Made by a program: the position numbers and the translations under genes. DNA of 64,000 nucleotides from Acorus gramineus (lineage: Eukaryota; Streptophyta; Magnoliopsida; Acorales; Acoraceae). The notes beneath the pieces were generated by a model. That model saw nothing but the letters and a program-made list of their open reading frames with translations, had not been told where the DNA came from and ran no database searches. Positions 1 to 10,062 of this stretch are shown in pieces; the first letter of the stretch is position 1; every line of letters starts with the position of its first letter. The stretch lies in contig JAUJYN010000052.1 in NCBI GenBank assembly GCA_030737835.1, positions 90,294 through 154,293 on the forward strand, given 5' to 3'.

Positions 1-861
1 GTGCGCGCGGGCGTGCGCTCGGGGGGTGCAGGGGGAGGCGTGCTGGGTAGGGGTGCTCGGGCAGCAGGCAGGCAGTGCTCGGGTAGCAGGCAGGCAGTGC
101 TCAGGCAGCAGGCGAGCGGTGCTCGGGCCACTCGGCGATGCGCGCAGGCAGGCAGCGCGGGCAAGCAACGCGGGCAGGCGCGCTGGGCGCACGTTGCCGA
201 GCGTGCGCGTGGGCACTGGGTGAGGGTCCCGGGTGCTGGGGCTGGGCGCTGGGTCGCGGATGCTGGGTGTGCTGGGCGAGGGTGCTGGGCGCAGGCATGC
301 GCGCGGGGCGCTGGGCAGAGGCGCAGGCGTGCGCGCGGTGAGGTGAGCAGTGGGTGCGAGCGGGCGGGGTGCGCGTGCGGGGCGCTGCGCTGGGGCGCAG
401 TGCGCACGGGTGCACCCGGGGCTAGGCGAGCTGCTGGTCGAGTGGGTGATGCGAGCGGTGGTGCGCGCGGGGTGCGCGCGGAGCGAGGCGAGGGCAGCGG
501 AGGTGCGCGAGGGGCGAGGCGCTGGGCGCGCGGGGCATGCGGTGGGTGCGCGGGCCAGCGCGTGGCGTGCGGTGTGCGCGCGGGTTGCTGCGCTGGGGCG
601 CAGTGGGCGCACGGTGCACCCGGGGAGCTCGGCGGCGGCGGGCAGGGGCCCCGGGCGCCTGAGTGCGCGGGCTGAGGCGCGGCGGTGCATCCGGGGGCGA
701 GTGGCCGTGCGTGTGGTTGCCGGGAGTGCGGGAGTGAGTTGGGGTGCTCGGGCTAATGTGCGTACAGGCCGTATGTACGTTTGCCCGAGTGTTGGGTACT
801 TTTAGAGTGTTTTTGTGGTATTTGTGGATTATACTCACCATATTAAATACCTGTCTTGCAG

Positions 862-897
862 ATCTTGACGGACGGTCGCGCGACGACCCAGATACCG
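862..897 (+). other. Predicted 36-nt LTR leader micro-exon
   Basis: It is bounded by CTGTCTTGCAG on the left and GGTGAGTGGG on the right, a good acceptor/donor pair. The same interval recurs in other LTR copies (see the entry at 4871). Splicing is predicted, not shown. Confidence 0.5.
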
Positions 898-1674
898 GTG
901 AGTGGGACGATCCAACCCAGTAGGGAGGCGTTACATGCACTTGAGCGTGTACCGTCCTCCCCTGGGGCATCGTAGTGAATATTAGCCTGTTTAATGTGAA
1001 AACTATGTAAGCATGATAATCTGTAGTATGCATGCCACCCTAGATTGTATGCTAGGGACTTATACCCTTAGGACCCGTATAAGAACCATGCACCCTGTTA
1101 TCATGTTTCCATGCTAGGAAAGCCCCGACCGATGCATGTTCCCATTTAGTTTAATTTGTTTAAATAAAATGCAAGCATGTGATTATTAGCCTGTCTTAGT
1201 GAATATTATAGGGGAGGGGCCTCGCGAGGACAGCGGTGAGACCCGGGCTAGGGTACTCCGTGTTCCTTGTTTGGTTGTCGGGATGTCCTATATCGGGACC
1301 TCACGCTGCCCTCCCAAGGATTCTTTCCCCGTTAATATTCCAACCTCTTTATTATTATAATGCATGTTTTCCTCGCATCCTGGTTATGCGCCCTGTTGGA
1401 ATTCTGAAGAATTCAAGGCATTAGAGTTGTAGAGATGTGTGGTCGGCGGATCCGAGTGGATCATATGCGTATGGATAGGCTGTTCTGTTTCCCTTTGTTG
1501 GATCCGTGTAGAGACTGCCCCAGCGTTAGAAAGGCCGTCCCTTCCGAGGGCTCCCATCAGTAGGCGCCTCCCGATATTTGTGACGGACTGTGCTGAAGTT
1601 GTGGGTGAAGGCCAAGCGGCCTACGGAGTGGAGGAGAGACTATCGGTAGACCAAGGGTGACCAACAGCCTAGTC

Positions 1675-1750
1675 AGTCCCAATATCCTACGTCACCTATT
1701 GAGGGGTGAGGGTGAGGGTGTGGTGGTTCGGCGATGTACGAACCACTGGA
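1675..1750 (+). repeat. GGGTGA-rich LTR unit, single copy
   Basis: One unit of about 75 bp, starting AGTCCCAATATCCTA and ending GAACCACTGG, holds a short run of GGGTGA repeats. Other LTRs of the family have two to four tandem units at this point, so the array is variable. Confidence 0.7.
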
Positions 1751-2257
1751 TTTATGATGTTATGCCACTTTGAGGCTGGTTGTTAATTAATTGTGGTTAA
1801 TATAGCTGTGATGCATGGGTTGTGCTGTTCACTGAGCGTGTGGCTCACCCCTCGCATATGTTTTCTCCAGTTGCCACTGAGCCAGATCAACAGGAGGAGC
1901 CATCCGAGGGTTTCCTTCAGTAGCGGAGCAGCGCTACGTCCCTCGAGTGTTAGAGGCTATCAGCATCCCTTTTTGGCTGTATGTATTTTATTTCCGTGCT
2001 TGAGCACGCGTTTGTATATATTCAGTTGTATATTGTGCTCTCACAGGACAGATGATTGTGTATCGAGTCTGTAGTATGTTTTATTTACAGATTCAGTCTT
2101 TCGCTTCCGCATTTGGTGTATATATCATGTCAGCCTCCTTGTTGTCTGTGTGTCATTCTAGTTGCTTGTTTATGGTATATTATTGAACTCCTGTGTAGAT
2201 TCTGATATTATATATACACTTGCCGCGTCACGGGGACGGCCGCCCTGGGGCGTGACA

Positions 2258-2440
2258 AAAGTTGGTATCAGAGCCTGGTCCTGTCAGAGCCAATGGTCTT
2301 CTTTTTCGTAGAGATGAGTCCTAGGATTTCTATATGAGTATTCTGATCCTAGTGTCTGGTTTCTTAGGTTGCTGATATGCCTCCTCGTGGAGGACGGCGC
2401 GGACGAGGTCCCTCTCGACCTTTGGAGGTTTCTGAACCCG
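2258..2440 (+). mobile_element. Ty3/gypsy interior remnant: PBS and gag N-terminus
   Basis: TGGTATCAGAGC at 2263-2274 complements the 3' end of plant initiator tRNA-Met and is the primer binding site. A leader follows and an ATG at 2377 opens a frame beginning MPPRGGRRGRGPSRPLEV, the same N-terminus as the gag of element A1 at 30100. Homology stops near 2435, where the sequence joins an Athila fragment, and the frame ends at a stop at 2452. This is a broken end, not a functional gene. Confidence 0.75.
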
Positions 2441-2832
2441 GGTCACCCGCGTGACAGGGGTTCGATCCCCGGCAACGGCGCCAAAAACTTGATTGAATAT
2501 TTAAGTTGTTATTAATTACCGCAAGTGCACGGATCGTTACAGAAGTATAGATCTAGCAAATACGGGTCGAACCCACAGAGAATTGTTCAAATCAGATTAT
2601 TAATCAATTTAACTAATCGAACTAGAAAGAAAGATTGATGAAGTTTTTGTTATTATTATTATTATTAAAAAGAGTATTAATATGAAAAGATAACTAGGGT
2701 TTTAGAATCCACCATGCAATACCAATTTAGGGATTATATTCAAATATGAAACTCCACCATATAACTCAATCAATATTGACGTTAATCAAATACCAATCGG
2801 AAAATAAATATTTAAAATCATATTAATTATCA
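2441..2832 (-). mobile_element. Athila-type LTR and primer-site fragment
   Basis: Read on the minus strand, 2466-2483 gives TGGCGCCGTTGCCGGGGA, the tRNA-Asp type primer site characteristic of Athila and related elements. Immediately upstream on that strand lies an AT-rich segment (2490-2832) that starts TGATAA and ends ATCA, so it could be a complete short LTR of about 343 bp. It also carries the CCGCAAGTGCACGGATCG block common in LTRs of this lineage. The interior beyond the primer site is missing. It may belong to the same family as the Athila element at 61803-64000, whose 3' LTR also seems to begin TGATAA. Confidence 0.65.
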
Positions 2833-3241
2833 CCCGCGCGCACGCCCGCGCGCACGCGCGCGTTCCCTGCCAACCTGCCTGTCCGCGCTGCCTGCCCGAC
2901 CCTACCACCTCCCAATGGCCACCAATGGCCACCAACAGCCACCCAACATCCCCCAAACCACCAAGCACACCATTCATGTTATATATGTGTCACTTTTTAG
3001 CCTGCTGGTAACCGTTAGAGCGTTCTGGCGGTTTTTCGATTTTTTTCGATTTTCGATCGGAACCGCTAATTTTTGGACTGTTAGCTATCGTCCTGAGTTA
3101 GAGGACTCCAATTGAAAATCTAACTGCATATTTGGTGTCCTGGTGCCATTTTAGACCTCTCACGAAAATTTCATCGAATTCCGGTAACGTTCCCGAAAAT
3201 TTCGCAGTTCCGGGGCGTATCTGGGTTTTTAAGTCGCTGGT

Positions 3242-3248
3242 TATATAA
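3242..3248 (+). promoter_or_regulatory. LTR TATA box (A1 type)
   Basis: TATATAA lies about 265 bp into the LTR. The same box at the same relative place is seen at 12370, 24351 and 33022 on the plus strand, at 28816-28823 on the minus strand, and as TATATAA at 41738 in the B-type LTR. Transcription would begin about 30 bp downstream. Confidence 0.65.
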
Positions 3249-3375
3249 GTGGGATTTAAATAGTGCTTGACACTATTCATCTTCTCCCCCAATGGTCTCC
3301 CTCTCTCCCCTTACCCGTTTTTCTTGCTTTCGAGGCCCTTAGACCCCTCAAACCTTAAAAGTTAAAACATAGGAA

Positions 3376-3400
3376 GTGTAGATCGGGTCCCGATCTACAC
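3376..3400 (+). repeat. Near-perfect palindrome in LTR exon 1
   Basis: Arms GTGTAGATCGGG and CCCGATCTACAC are separated by a single T, giving a 25-nt inverted repeat in the predicted leader RNA. It is identical at 12504-12528, 24485-24509 and 33149-33173. It is absent from the inverted A1 copy, where the sequence passes straight from the exon to the upstream AT-rich stretch near 28690. Confidence 0.8.
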
Positions 3401-3779
3401 TCCGGTGTTTTCAAATCCCAATTCCGGCGAGTTTTGCCCGTCCGTCCGCCCTCTCTTCGTCCCTGATTTGAGCCATCTCGGTGGTGGAGGTAGATCGGGG
3501 CGTTGGAAACCCTTTGGGAGAGGTTTCGGTGCGCGGAGAGCAACCGGACTTCCCCTCCTCCCCTTGGTAAGCCCTATTTCCCCTCTTTTCTTGCATAGAT
3601 GTATGCTAGGGAGGTGGTTTTGTGGTTGGGAGGCGGTTGGCGGCGGTGGGTGGCCGTCGGAGGGCTGTGGGAGGCGGTCGGAGGCTGTGGGGTGGTCGGA
3701 GGTGGGTGGTAGGGGAGCTCGGGCTGGCTGGCTGCTGTCTCGGGCAGGGCAGCAGGCGCAGGGCAGCAGGCGCAGGGCA

Positions 3780-4790
3780 GCAGGCGCAGTGGCTGGCGCG
3801 GATGCGCGCGCGCGTGCGCGCAGACGTGCGCGCGGACGTGCGCTCGGGCTGGCGCTGGGCGTGCCTGGTGCCGGGCGTGCAGGGCTAGTCTGGTGCTAGG
3901 CTGGCAGGGCTAGCTGGGTAGGCTGGGAGCAGGGCACCAGTTTGCTGGGCGCCCGAGCGCGTGCGGGCGGGCGCGCGCGCGGGCGTGCGCTCGGGGGGTG
4001 CAGGGGCGCTCGGGCATCAGGCGGGCAGTGCCCCGGGCGTGCAGGCGAGCGGTGCTCGGGCCACTCGGCGACGCGCGCAGGCAGGCAACGCGGGCAGCAG
4101 CGCGGGCAGGCTGGCAGGCGCGCTGGGCGTGTGCTGCCAGGCGCGCTGGGCGCGTGTTGCGCGGGCGTGCGCGTGGACGCTGGGTGAGGGTCCCGGGTGC
4201 TGGGCGCTGAGCGCTGGGCGCTGGGTCGCGGGTACCGGGTGCTGGGCGTCTGGGCGCTGGCGGGCGCAGTCGCGCGCGGGTGCATGCGCGCGGGTGCGCG
4301 GGTTCGCGCGGAGCGGGCGCGCGGGTGCGCGCGGGTTCTGGCGCGAGCGGGGGTGTGCGCGGGAGTGCGCGCGGGTGCGCGCGGGGGCGCGTGGGCGTGC
4401 GCGCGCGCGGCCAGTGCGCCTGGGCAGTGCGCCTGGGCGCTGGGCAGGGAACCAGCGCGCGCGCGCGTGCATGCGCGTGCGTGCGCGTGCTGGGGCATGC
4501 TGGGGCGTGCTGGGGCAGTGCCCGGGGTGCTGCGCGAGGGGCGCGGGCTGGACGCGCGGTGCACGTGGGCGCGCGCGAGCGTGCGCATGCGTGAGGGTGC
4601 GCGTCTGGGCTCGCGGGCAAGCGCGCGGCAGTGCGCCGATGGTGCCGGGGTGTGTGCGTGCGTGCGCATTCGTGCGTGCGCATGCAGGGGGCCATGCAAA
4701 TGGCTGCCCGAGGGTTCGGGTAGGTGTCGGGGCACTCGGACTCGCGTGCGTACGCGCGCGCTCGCATGCGTGCGAGCCCGTATGCATGCT
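3780..4790 (+). repeat. CpG-dense low-complexity block in LTR intron 1
   Basis: About 1 kb of alternating GCGCGCGGGCGTGCGC-like sequence with very many CpG and TpG steps lies between the exon-1 donor and the micro-exon. Equivalent blocks are at 1-770, 12890-13820, 24900-25520, 27200-28470 (minus), 33540-34560, 45790-46250 (minus), 47840-48200 (minus), 54960-55430 (minus), 56680-57060 (minus) and 60590-61000. Stop codons (AT-rich) are rare by composition, so the overlapping long open frames on both strands are not evidence of coding. Confidence 0.85.
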
Positions 4791-4870
4791 TATCCGAGTT
4801 TTGGGTATTTCTATGCATTTCTATGTATAAATTGTGTGGTTTCTCACCATATTGAATGTCTGTCTTGCAG

Positions 4871-4907
4871 ATCTAGACGGACGGTCGCTCGACGACCCCG
4901 ATCTCTG
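4871..4907 (+). other. Predicted LTR leader micro-exon (37 nt here)
   Basis: TGTCTTGCAG precedes and GTGAGTGGG follows a short block starting ATCTAGACGGACGG. Corresponding intervals at 862-897, 13914-13949, 34651-34686 and 61088-61123 (plus) and at 27054-27089, 45671-45706, 47735-47770 and 54854-54889 (minus) are all 36 nt. Preservation of both splice dinucleotides through otherwise diverged LTR types supports use as an exon; this copy has one extra base. RNA evidence would decide. Confidence 0.55.
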
Positions 4908-5671
4908 GTGAGTGGGACAATCCAACCCAGTAGAGAGGTGTTATACGCACTTGGGCGTATACCGACCTCTCCTGGGGCACCATGGATAGATATTGACATG
5001 TGTAATATGTATATCATGCGAGCATGATTTAATTGTAGAATGCATGTTACCCTAGATTTTGCATGTTAGGGACTTGCACCCTTAGGATATGTGTATGAGC
5101 CATGCAGCATGTCCCCTGGTTCCATGTTAGGAAGCCCGGCCGATGCATGTGCCCTACTAGTTTATTTATTAAATTAAATGCTAGTAAATGTTAAAATGCA
5201 TGTTATAGTGAATATTATAGGGGAGGGGCCTTGCGAGGACAGCGGTGAGACCCGGGTTAGGGTACACCGTGTTCCTTGTTTGGTTGTCGGGGTGTCCTAT
5301 AACGGGAACTCACGCTGCCCTCCCGAGTTTCTTTCCCCAACGATATTCCACCTTGTTATAACCTTATGCATGTTCCCCGCATCGTAGTTATGCGCCCTGG
5401 TGGGTTCTGAGGAATTCAGAACATTAGTGTTGTTATAATGTGCTGTCTGCGGATCCAAGTGGATCATATGCGATGGATAGGCTGTTCTGTTCCCTTCGTT
5501 GGATCCGGTAGAGACTACCCCAGCGTTAGACAAGCCTTCCTGACAGAGGGCTCCCATCAGTAGGCACCTGCTGATTTGGTTTCGGACTGTGCTGAATTTG
5601 GGAGTAGACTAGGCGGCCTACGGAGTGGAGGAGAGACTATCGGTGGACCAAGGGTGACCAACAGCCTAGTC

Positions 5672-6008
5672 AGTCCCAAAATCCTATGTCACCCATTGAA
5701 GGGTGAGGGTGAGGGTGTAGTGGGTTGGCGATGAACGACCCACTGGAGTTGTGATTGGATGCTTATCAGTCCCAAAATCCTATGTCACCCATTGAAGGGT
5801 GAGGGTGAGGGTATGGTGGGCCGGCGATGTGGCGACCCACTGGATTGTAAGTCCCAAAATCCTATGTCACCCATTGAAGGGTGAGGGTGAGGGTGTAGTG
5901 GGTTGGCGGAAGCGACCCGTTGGTTTTGGTGCAGTTAGTCCCAATATCCTTGGTCACCCATTGAGGGTGAGGGTGAGGGTGTAGTGGGTTGGCGGTAGCG
6001 ACCCACTA
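5672..6008 (+). repeat. Four tandem GGGTGA-rich units in the LTR
   Basis: Units begin near 5672, 5767, 5850 and 5937. Each has CCCAAAATCCTATGTCACCC or a close variant, then GGGTGAGGGTGAGGGTG, then a small hairpin in which AGTGGGT and ACCCACT flank about 11 nt. The G-runs fit the quadruplex pattern G3N3G3N3G3N6G3. Unit number differs between LTRs. Confidence 0.85.
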
Positions 6009-7398
6009 GTTGAGGAATTGTTGATTATTGGTGGCTATGGTAAATGTGGATGTTAAAGATTATCTGGTTGTGGTCAATATTGGCTGTGATGCATGGGTTG
6101 TGCCGTTCACTGAGCGTGTGGCTCACCCCTCGCATAATATTTTCTCTACAGTGTCATCTGAGTCGGATCCAGAGGAGGAGCTCCCCGAGGGACTTCATCA
6201 GTAGCGGAGTAGCGCCACGTCCCGCGAGTTTCTGAGACTATCAGCATCCCTTGTGCCAGTATGTATTATTATCCGTGCATTGGCACGCGTTTGTGTTGTA
6301 TTTGGACGTCTTTGTATGTATATTGGCTCTCACAGGACATGTGATTATGTATGGAGTCTGTAGTGTGTTTTGATTACAGATTCAGTCTTTAGTTATCCGC
6401 ATTTGGTAGATATATCATGTTAGCCCTGCTTTTGTTGTCTGTGTGTCATTTTGGCTGCTTGTGTATGATATTATTGACCTCCTGTGTAGATTCTGATATT
6501 TTATATACACTTGCCGCGTACCGGGGACGCCCGGGGCGTGACAATTCACACCCAAAAACACATCCTACTCAAGCATCTAAACAAGAAAGGAAGGAAAGAA
6601 ACCTTACCCTAGGAGAGGAAGAGAAGGGGAGGAAGAACGGGTGCTCTTCGCGCACCGAAACACCACCTCCAAGGCCTCCACCGCCAAGATCTCCAACTCA
6701 GCCTAAGAGGGCTGAAATCAGAGGAGAAAAGAGGGTAAGAGAAGGGGTCACACATGTGGGAATTCGAATCCGAGACCACCGGAAGGTAGATCGGGAGCTC
6801 ACCTATCTTTTCTCTTCTTAGGGTTTTTGGTTTCAACCTCAAGAACTAGGTCATATGGGAGGATTAAAGAGAGGGAGAGAGAGAGAAATTCTCGAGAAGA
6901 TGATGAATAGTTGGGGGGAATGTTGAAATCGTGGGATTTCTTTATACTCACACCCCCCACCAAACACTCTCACACCCACTTAGATTAGCCCTAATTAGGT
7001 TTAGGCTAGGGTTAGGTTAGGTTTAAGTGATCTAAGTGCACTTTGACCCTAGTCAACCCAACCACACTAAAATCCAAAACCATTTGACCAAGTCAAGGGT
7101 CAACTTTGACCAAGTCAAGTCTCCCAATGACTTCTCGCTCGGTCAAAACCTGGATACGCTTCGGAACTGCAAAATTCTGAAACGTTACCGGAATTCGATG
7201 AAATTTTTGTGAGTGGCTTGGAATGGCACCAGGACACATAATATGCAGTTAGATTTTCAATTGGAGCCCTCAACCTCAGGGTGATAGCTAAAAGCCCAAA
7301 ATTTTAGCGGTTCCGATCGAAAAACGAAAAAAAAAACTGAAAAACTGCCAGAATGTTCCAATGGTTACCAGAAGGCTAAAAGTGACACATATATAACA

Positions 7399-9124
7399 CA
7401 ACGCATGCTTAAGTTAGGCCTTGTGATTAATGACCATGTATGCATGTTGTATGATTTATTATGATGTAAATCCATGTTAGGGAGTGTCCCTATAATTATT
7501 AGATGATTGTGCATATGGTTCATGCACATAGCTGGATATATTTATATGCGCATGTTAAAAACTGATAGGCCTATCTGAAATAGGCATGGGTATGACCCGC
7601 TGTCGGGTTGTACCTTATTAGTTAGAACGCTAGCGATGTGATCGCCCCGTGCATCCGATCGATGCACTCATTCGGAATTCAGCAGAATTCATTAGCTTAT
7701 GGGATTATTCCTACGTGAGAGCAGAGGCAAGCCCTTTTGTGAATGAGCGACACAACGGTGTGAGAGTACAGTAGTATTCGATATATCGATAAGTGATTAT
7801 CAAGAGTAGTTGTTTTTCCATTGGGTTCGCTTTGCGAACATGGAATGTTTACTCCCAATGTCGTCCGTGATGAAGAGGCCCGGGTTGTAGCTGTCCTGAC
7901 AGAGGGCTCCCATCCGTAGGTACCACCGATGCGTTCGAGAGCGTACTGATCATGGGAGTGTACCAGGTAGAGGCTACCCGAGAGAGGGCTAACGAATGAT
8001 ATTGCGAGCGTGGAATCGTTCTCCCCTTCGTCGGATTTGATGTAGGAACTTCTCGGGTTGGGAAAAGCTGTCCTGACAAAGGTCTCCCATCTGTAGGTAC
8101 TACCGATGCATTCGGGAACGTACTAACCATGGGAGTATACCAGGTAGAGGCTACTCGGGGAAAGGGCTACCGGTGGACCAAGGGTGTAGAGCAGTCTAAG
8201 TCTCTTCCAAAAGTCCCAAGAGTCTCCCTCCGGGAGTGAGGGTGAGGATGAGGTGAAGACACGTCACCTCGTGACCCATTCGTTGTTCATCCGTTCCCAT
8301 AGTTGTTGGGTCCGGTCTCGTATCGATGTTTAAAGACATCGTTGGGCAGTTATCTCAATGTAGATGATTCAGTAGTGTTGCGTAGACCAGTAATCCCGGG
8401 TCTCCTCGACCAACGGTATGGTCTCTCCCCAAAAGTCCCAAGAGTCTCCCTCCGGGAGTGAGGGTGAGGGTGAGGTTGGTGATCTAGTAGTGTTGTGTGG
8501 ACCTGTAATCCCGGGTTTCCTCGACCAACGGTATGGTCTCTCCCCAAAAGTCCCAAGAGTCTTCCTCCGGGAGTGAGGGTGAGGGTGAGGTTGGTCGCGC
8601 CGCCGCGTGACCCAGTTATCCATGGGTTTCCACCCATGTTTACCTTGAAAGGGAATTGTTTATGTATTGAACTGTTGTATGGTGATTGGTTTCAGCCACT
8701 CACTGAGCTTGTAGCTCACCCCTCGCATACTGTTTCTTTTCAGGGGCAATGTTGGGCGTGGAGCTGGAGCTTTCCTGTGGCGTGGTCTTATGGGCGTGGA
8801 GCGTTCTTTCGGCGGGTGGCGAGTGCGAGGCTGTCAGCAGTCCTAGAGTCATTGTATGTATTGTAAATCGTGCATGTGGCACAGGTTGTATTTTCTTTGG
8901 TCTAGATTGGCTCTCACAGGACAGTGATTGTGTATTCGGGTCTGTAATAATGTTTTTGATTTCAGACATTGTTTATATATTATGCTTTCCCTTTTCAGTC
9001 AGTTATCATTATCCTTGCTTTGCCACCTTGTGTGTTGTTGTTGGAGTCTTTATTGACCTCAGGTATTGATAGTTGATATTTTATTATTGCCACGTCTCAG
9101 GGACGGCCGCCCTGGGGCGTGACA
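7399..9124 (+). mobile_element. B-type LTR fragment (3' half)
   Basis: From about 7420 the sequence follows the B-type LTR seen at 36750-38462, through TGACA at 9120-9124. Its U3 half is missing: it is cut where the minus-strand A2 LTR ends at 7398. No primer site follows, so it is a 3' or solo LTR remnant. It marks the boundary to AT-rich, non-LTR DNA. Confidence 0.8.
8372..8596 (+). repeat. Two tandem ~114-bp units in the B-type LTR
   Basis: Each unit runs from AGTAGTGTTG through CCAACGGTATGGTCTC to GGGAGTGAGGGTGAGGGTG. The same pair occurs at 37706-37932. It is the B-type counterpart of the A-type GGGTGA array. Confidence 0.75.
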
Positions 9125-10062
9125 TATACATAACATATTCTTTCTTATATAAAAAGAAAAAAAAGGCTCATATGTTATTGAAAATCACATAATATGAAGG
9201 CTATAACATAAGATCTAAGAGTCTTTTAAAATCATATAAAAAAATCATAAGAAATCCAACAAGAAACTCATGAAATCATCAAATCATATACATATACCTT
9301 TGAGACCTAATACTACCATCTAAAACTTGTAAAAAAATCGTAAATCGTTGACATAATATTTGTAGAACACAAGGATCCGAAATCATACAAAGTTTTCGAG
9401 AATAATGAAAGAAAGATCAATTCTTTTGTTTGAAAAACCTAAAAATGAATTTATAAAACAAGAACCTCTAAAACGAATCAGTCATCAATTAAAACTCTTC
9501 ATAAATCAAAAGAAATACTCACAAGAACCTCTGTTCAAACCACTTCCTGAGCTCCTCAACAATGTTGCCGCAAACGGTAAGAGAAAGAGCTTTTAGGGTT
9601 TTTAGGTTTAGGGTTTCAATGCAAGGAGAGAGAGGAAAAGAGGTTTATAACCTCTTACACACGTGGGGGACAAAATACGACCCAATTAATCCGAAATAAT
9701 TCACAATCAAATCATTTGTTCTTTCCTAAAATGGACTGAATATTTGAAAATACGAAGTTTTCTAGATCGACAGCTCTAGTTGAGCCCGTCGCCCAATACC
9801 TGAAGGCACCTACAGGAGCCGTCAAGTCCAGATCCGATGGCACCCTTACGAGCCGTCAGAAACACAGCCCGACTCCTTGTTATGGTTTGATCCATAACTT
9901 GATCAATATGCATCCGATTTATGATCCGTAAGAAGCGTTGGACAGCCAACAAAGCAAAGAATTTAAGCATGCCAAATTATCATAATTTGGAGTACTCAAC
10001 ACACTACAAAGATAGATTAATTATGCCCTAAAAGTCACAGTCATTACATGAGTCTTGAAGAT
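9125..10062 (+). other. AT-rich spacer without a recognised gene
   Basis: Composition drops sharply after the LTR. On the minus strand around 9650-9540 there is a TTATAAA box, a CCCTAAAC-rich leader and a short frame ending near 9530 that reads NIVEELRKWFEQRF, which could be a transposase-like scrap, but it is too short to assign. The segment 9776-9970 has short repeated GAGCCGTCA motifs. I see no intact coding sequence. Confidence 0.4.

Larger units (their letters stand above)
1..2257 (+). mobile_element. Ty3/gypsy long LTR, type A1, 5' LTR cut by the window edge
   Basis: The right end is TGACA, followed six bases later by a tRNA-Met primer site, so this is a 5' LTR read on the plus strand. 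The U3, TATA box and first exon lie left of the window. The first ~770 bases are the GC-rich intron, after which the predicted micro-exon (862-897), one GGGTGA-rich unit (1675-1750) and an acceptor-like CTCCAG at 1865-1870 follow in the same order as in complete copies at 2977 and 12108. The element's interior survives only as ~180 bp, so the rest was deleted or replaced. The large open frames in the GC-rich part are composition artefacts. Confidence 0.85.
2977..6543 (+). mobile_element. Complete solo LTR, type A1, 3567 bp
   Basis: It starts TGTTATATATGTGTCAC, ends GGGGCGTGACA, and is flanked by the perfect 5-bp duplication ATTCA (2972-2976 and 6544-6548). No primer site or interior follows, so it is a solo LTR left by recombination between two LTRs. 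In order it holds a TATA box (3242), a near-palindrome (3376-3400), exon 1 with donor TTG|GTAAGC at 3566/3567, a GC-rich intron, a micro-exon (4871-4907), four GGGTGA units, an acceptor before 6152 and a last acceptor GATTACAG before 6380. It is inserted in an older minus-strand LTR. Confidence 0.92.
2833..7398 (-). mobile_element. Truncated A2-type LTR, split by a younger solo LTR
   Basis: The outer pieces 2833-2976 and 6544-7398 form one minus-strand LTR that ends (plus strand) in GACACATATATAACA, the reverse of the family start. The left piece begins in the GC-rich intron where the Athila fragment cuts it off, so the U5 half is missing. It holds reverse-oriented exon-1-like sequence (about 6580-6850). 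The insertion at 2977-6543 splits it and leaves a 5-bp duplication. Confidence 0.75.

Noticed and set aside
1-675. Long open frames on both strands in GC-rich blocks (also 3896-4830, 13143-13838, 27165-28108, 33046-34526, 45593-46341, 60547-61201)
   Set aside because: They overlap in several frames, are dominated by Ala/Arg/Gly/Cys or Pro/Ala/Arg/Thr repeats, and exist because stop codons are rare in such sequence. Frames are not conserved between LTR copies.
2455-2483. tRNA-like 3' arm GGTTCGATCC with CCGGCAACGGCGCC
   Set aside because: There is no acceptor, D or anticodon arm. It is the Athila primer site read on the opposite strand.
3405-3566. Arg/Gly-rich open stretch in LTR exon 1, similar in five A1 copies
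   Set aside because: No ATG lies downstream of the TATA box in frame; tracks begin at GTG, TTG or at an ATG upstream of the likely start site. Similarity is expected from shared LTR ancestry and the frame is not open in A2 or B.
5672-6008. CRISPR array or telomere-like repeat
   Set aside because: The units are tandem without unique spacers, the context is a plant LTR, and GGGTGA runs are only three copies long within larger units.
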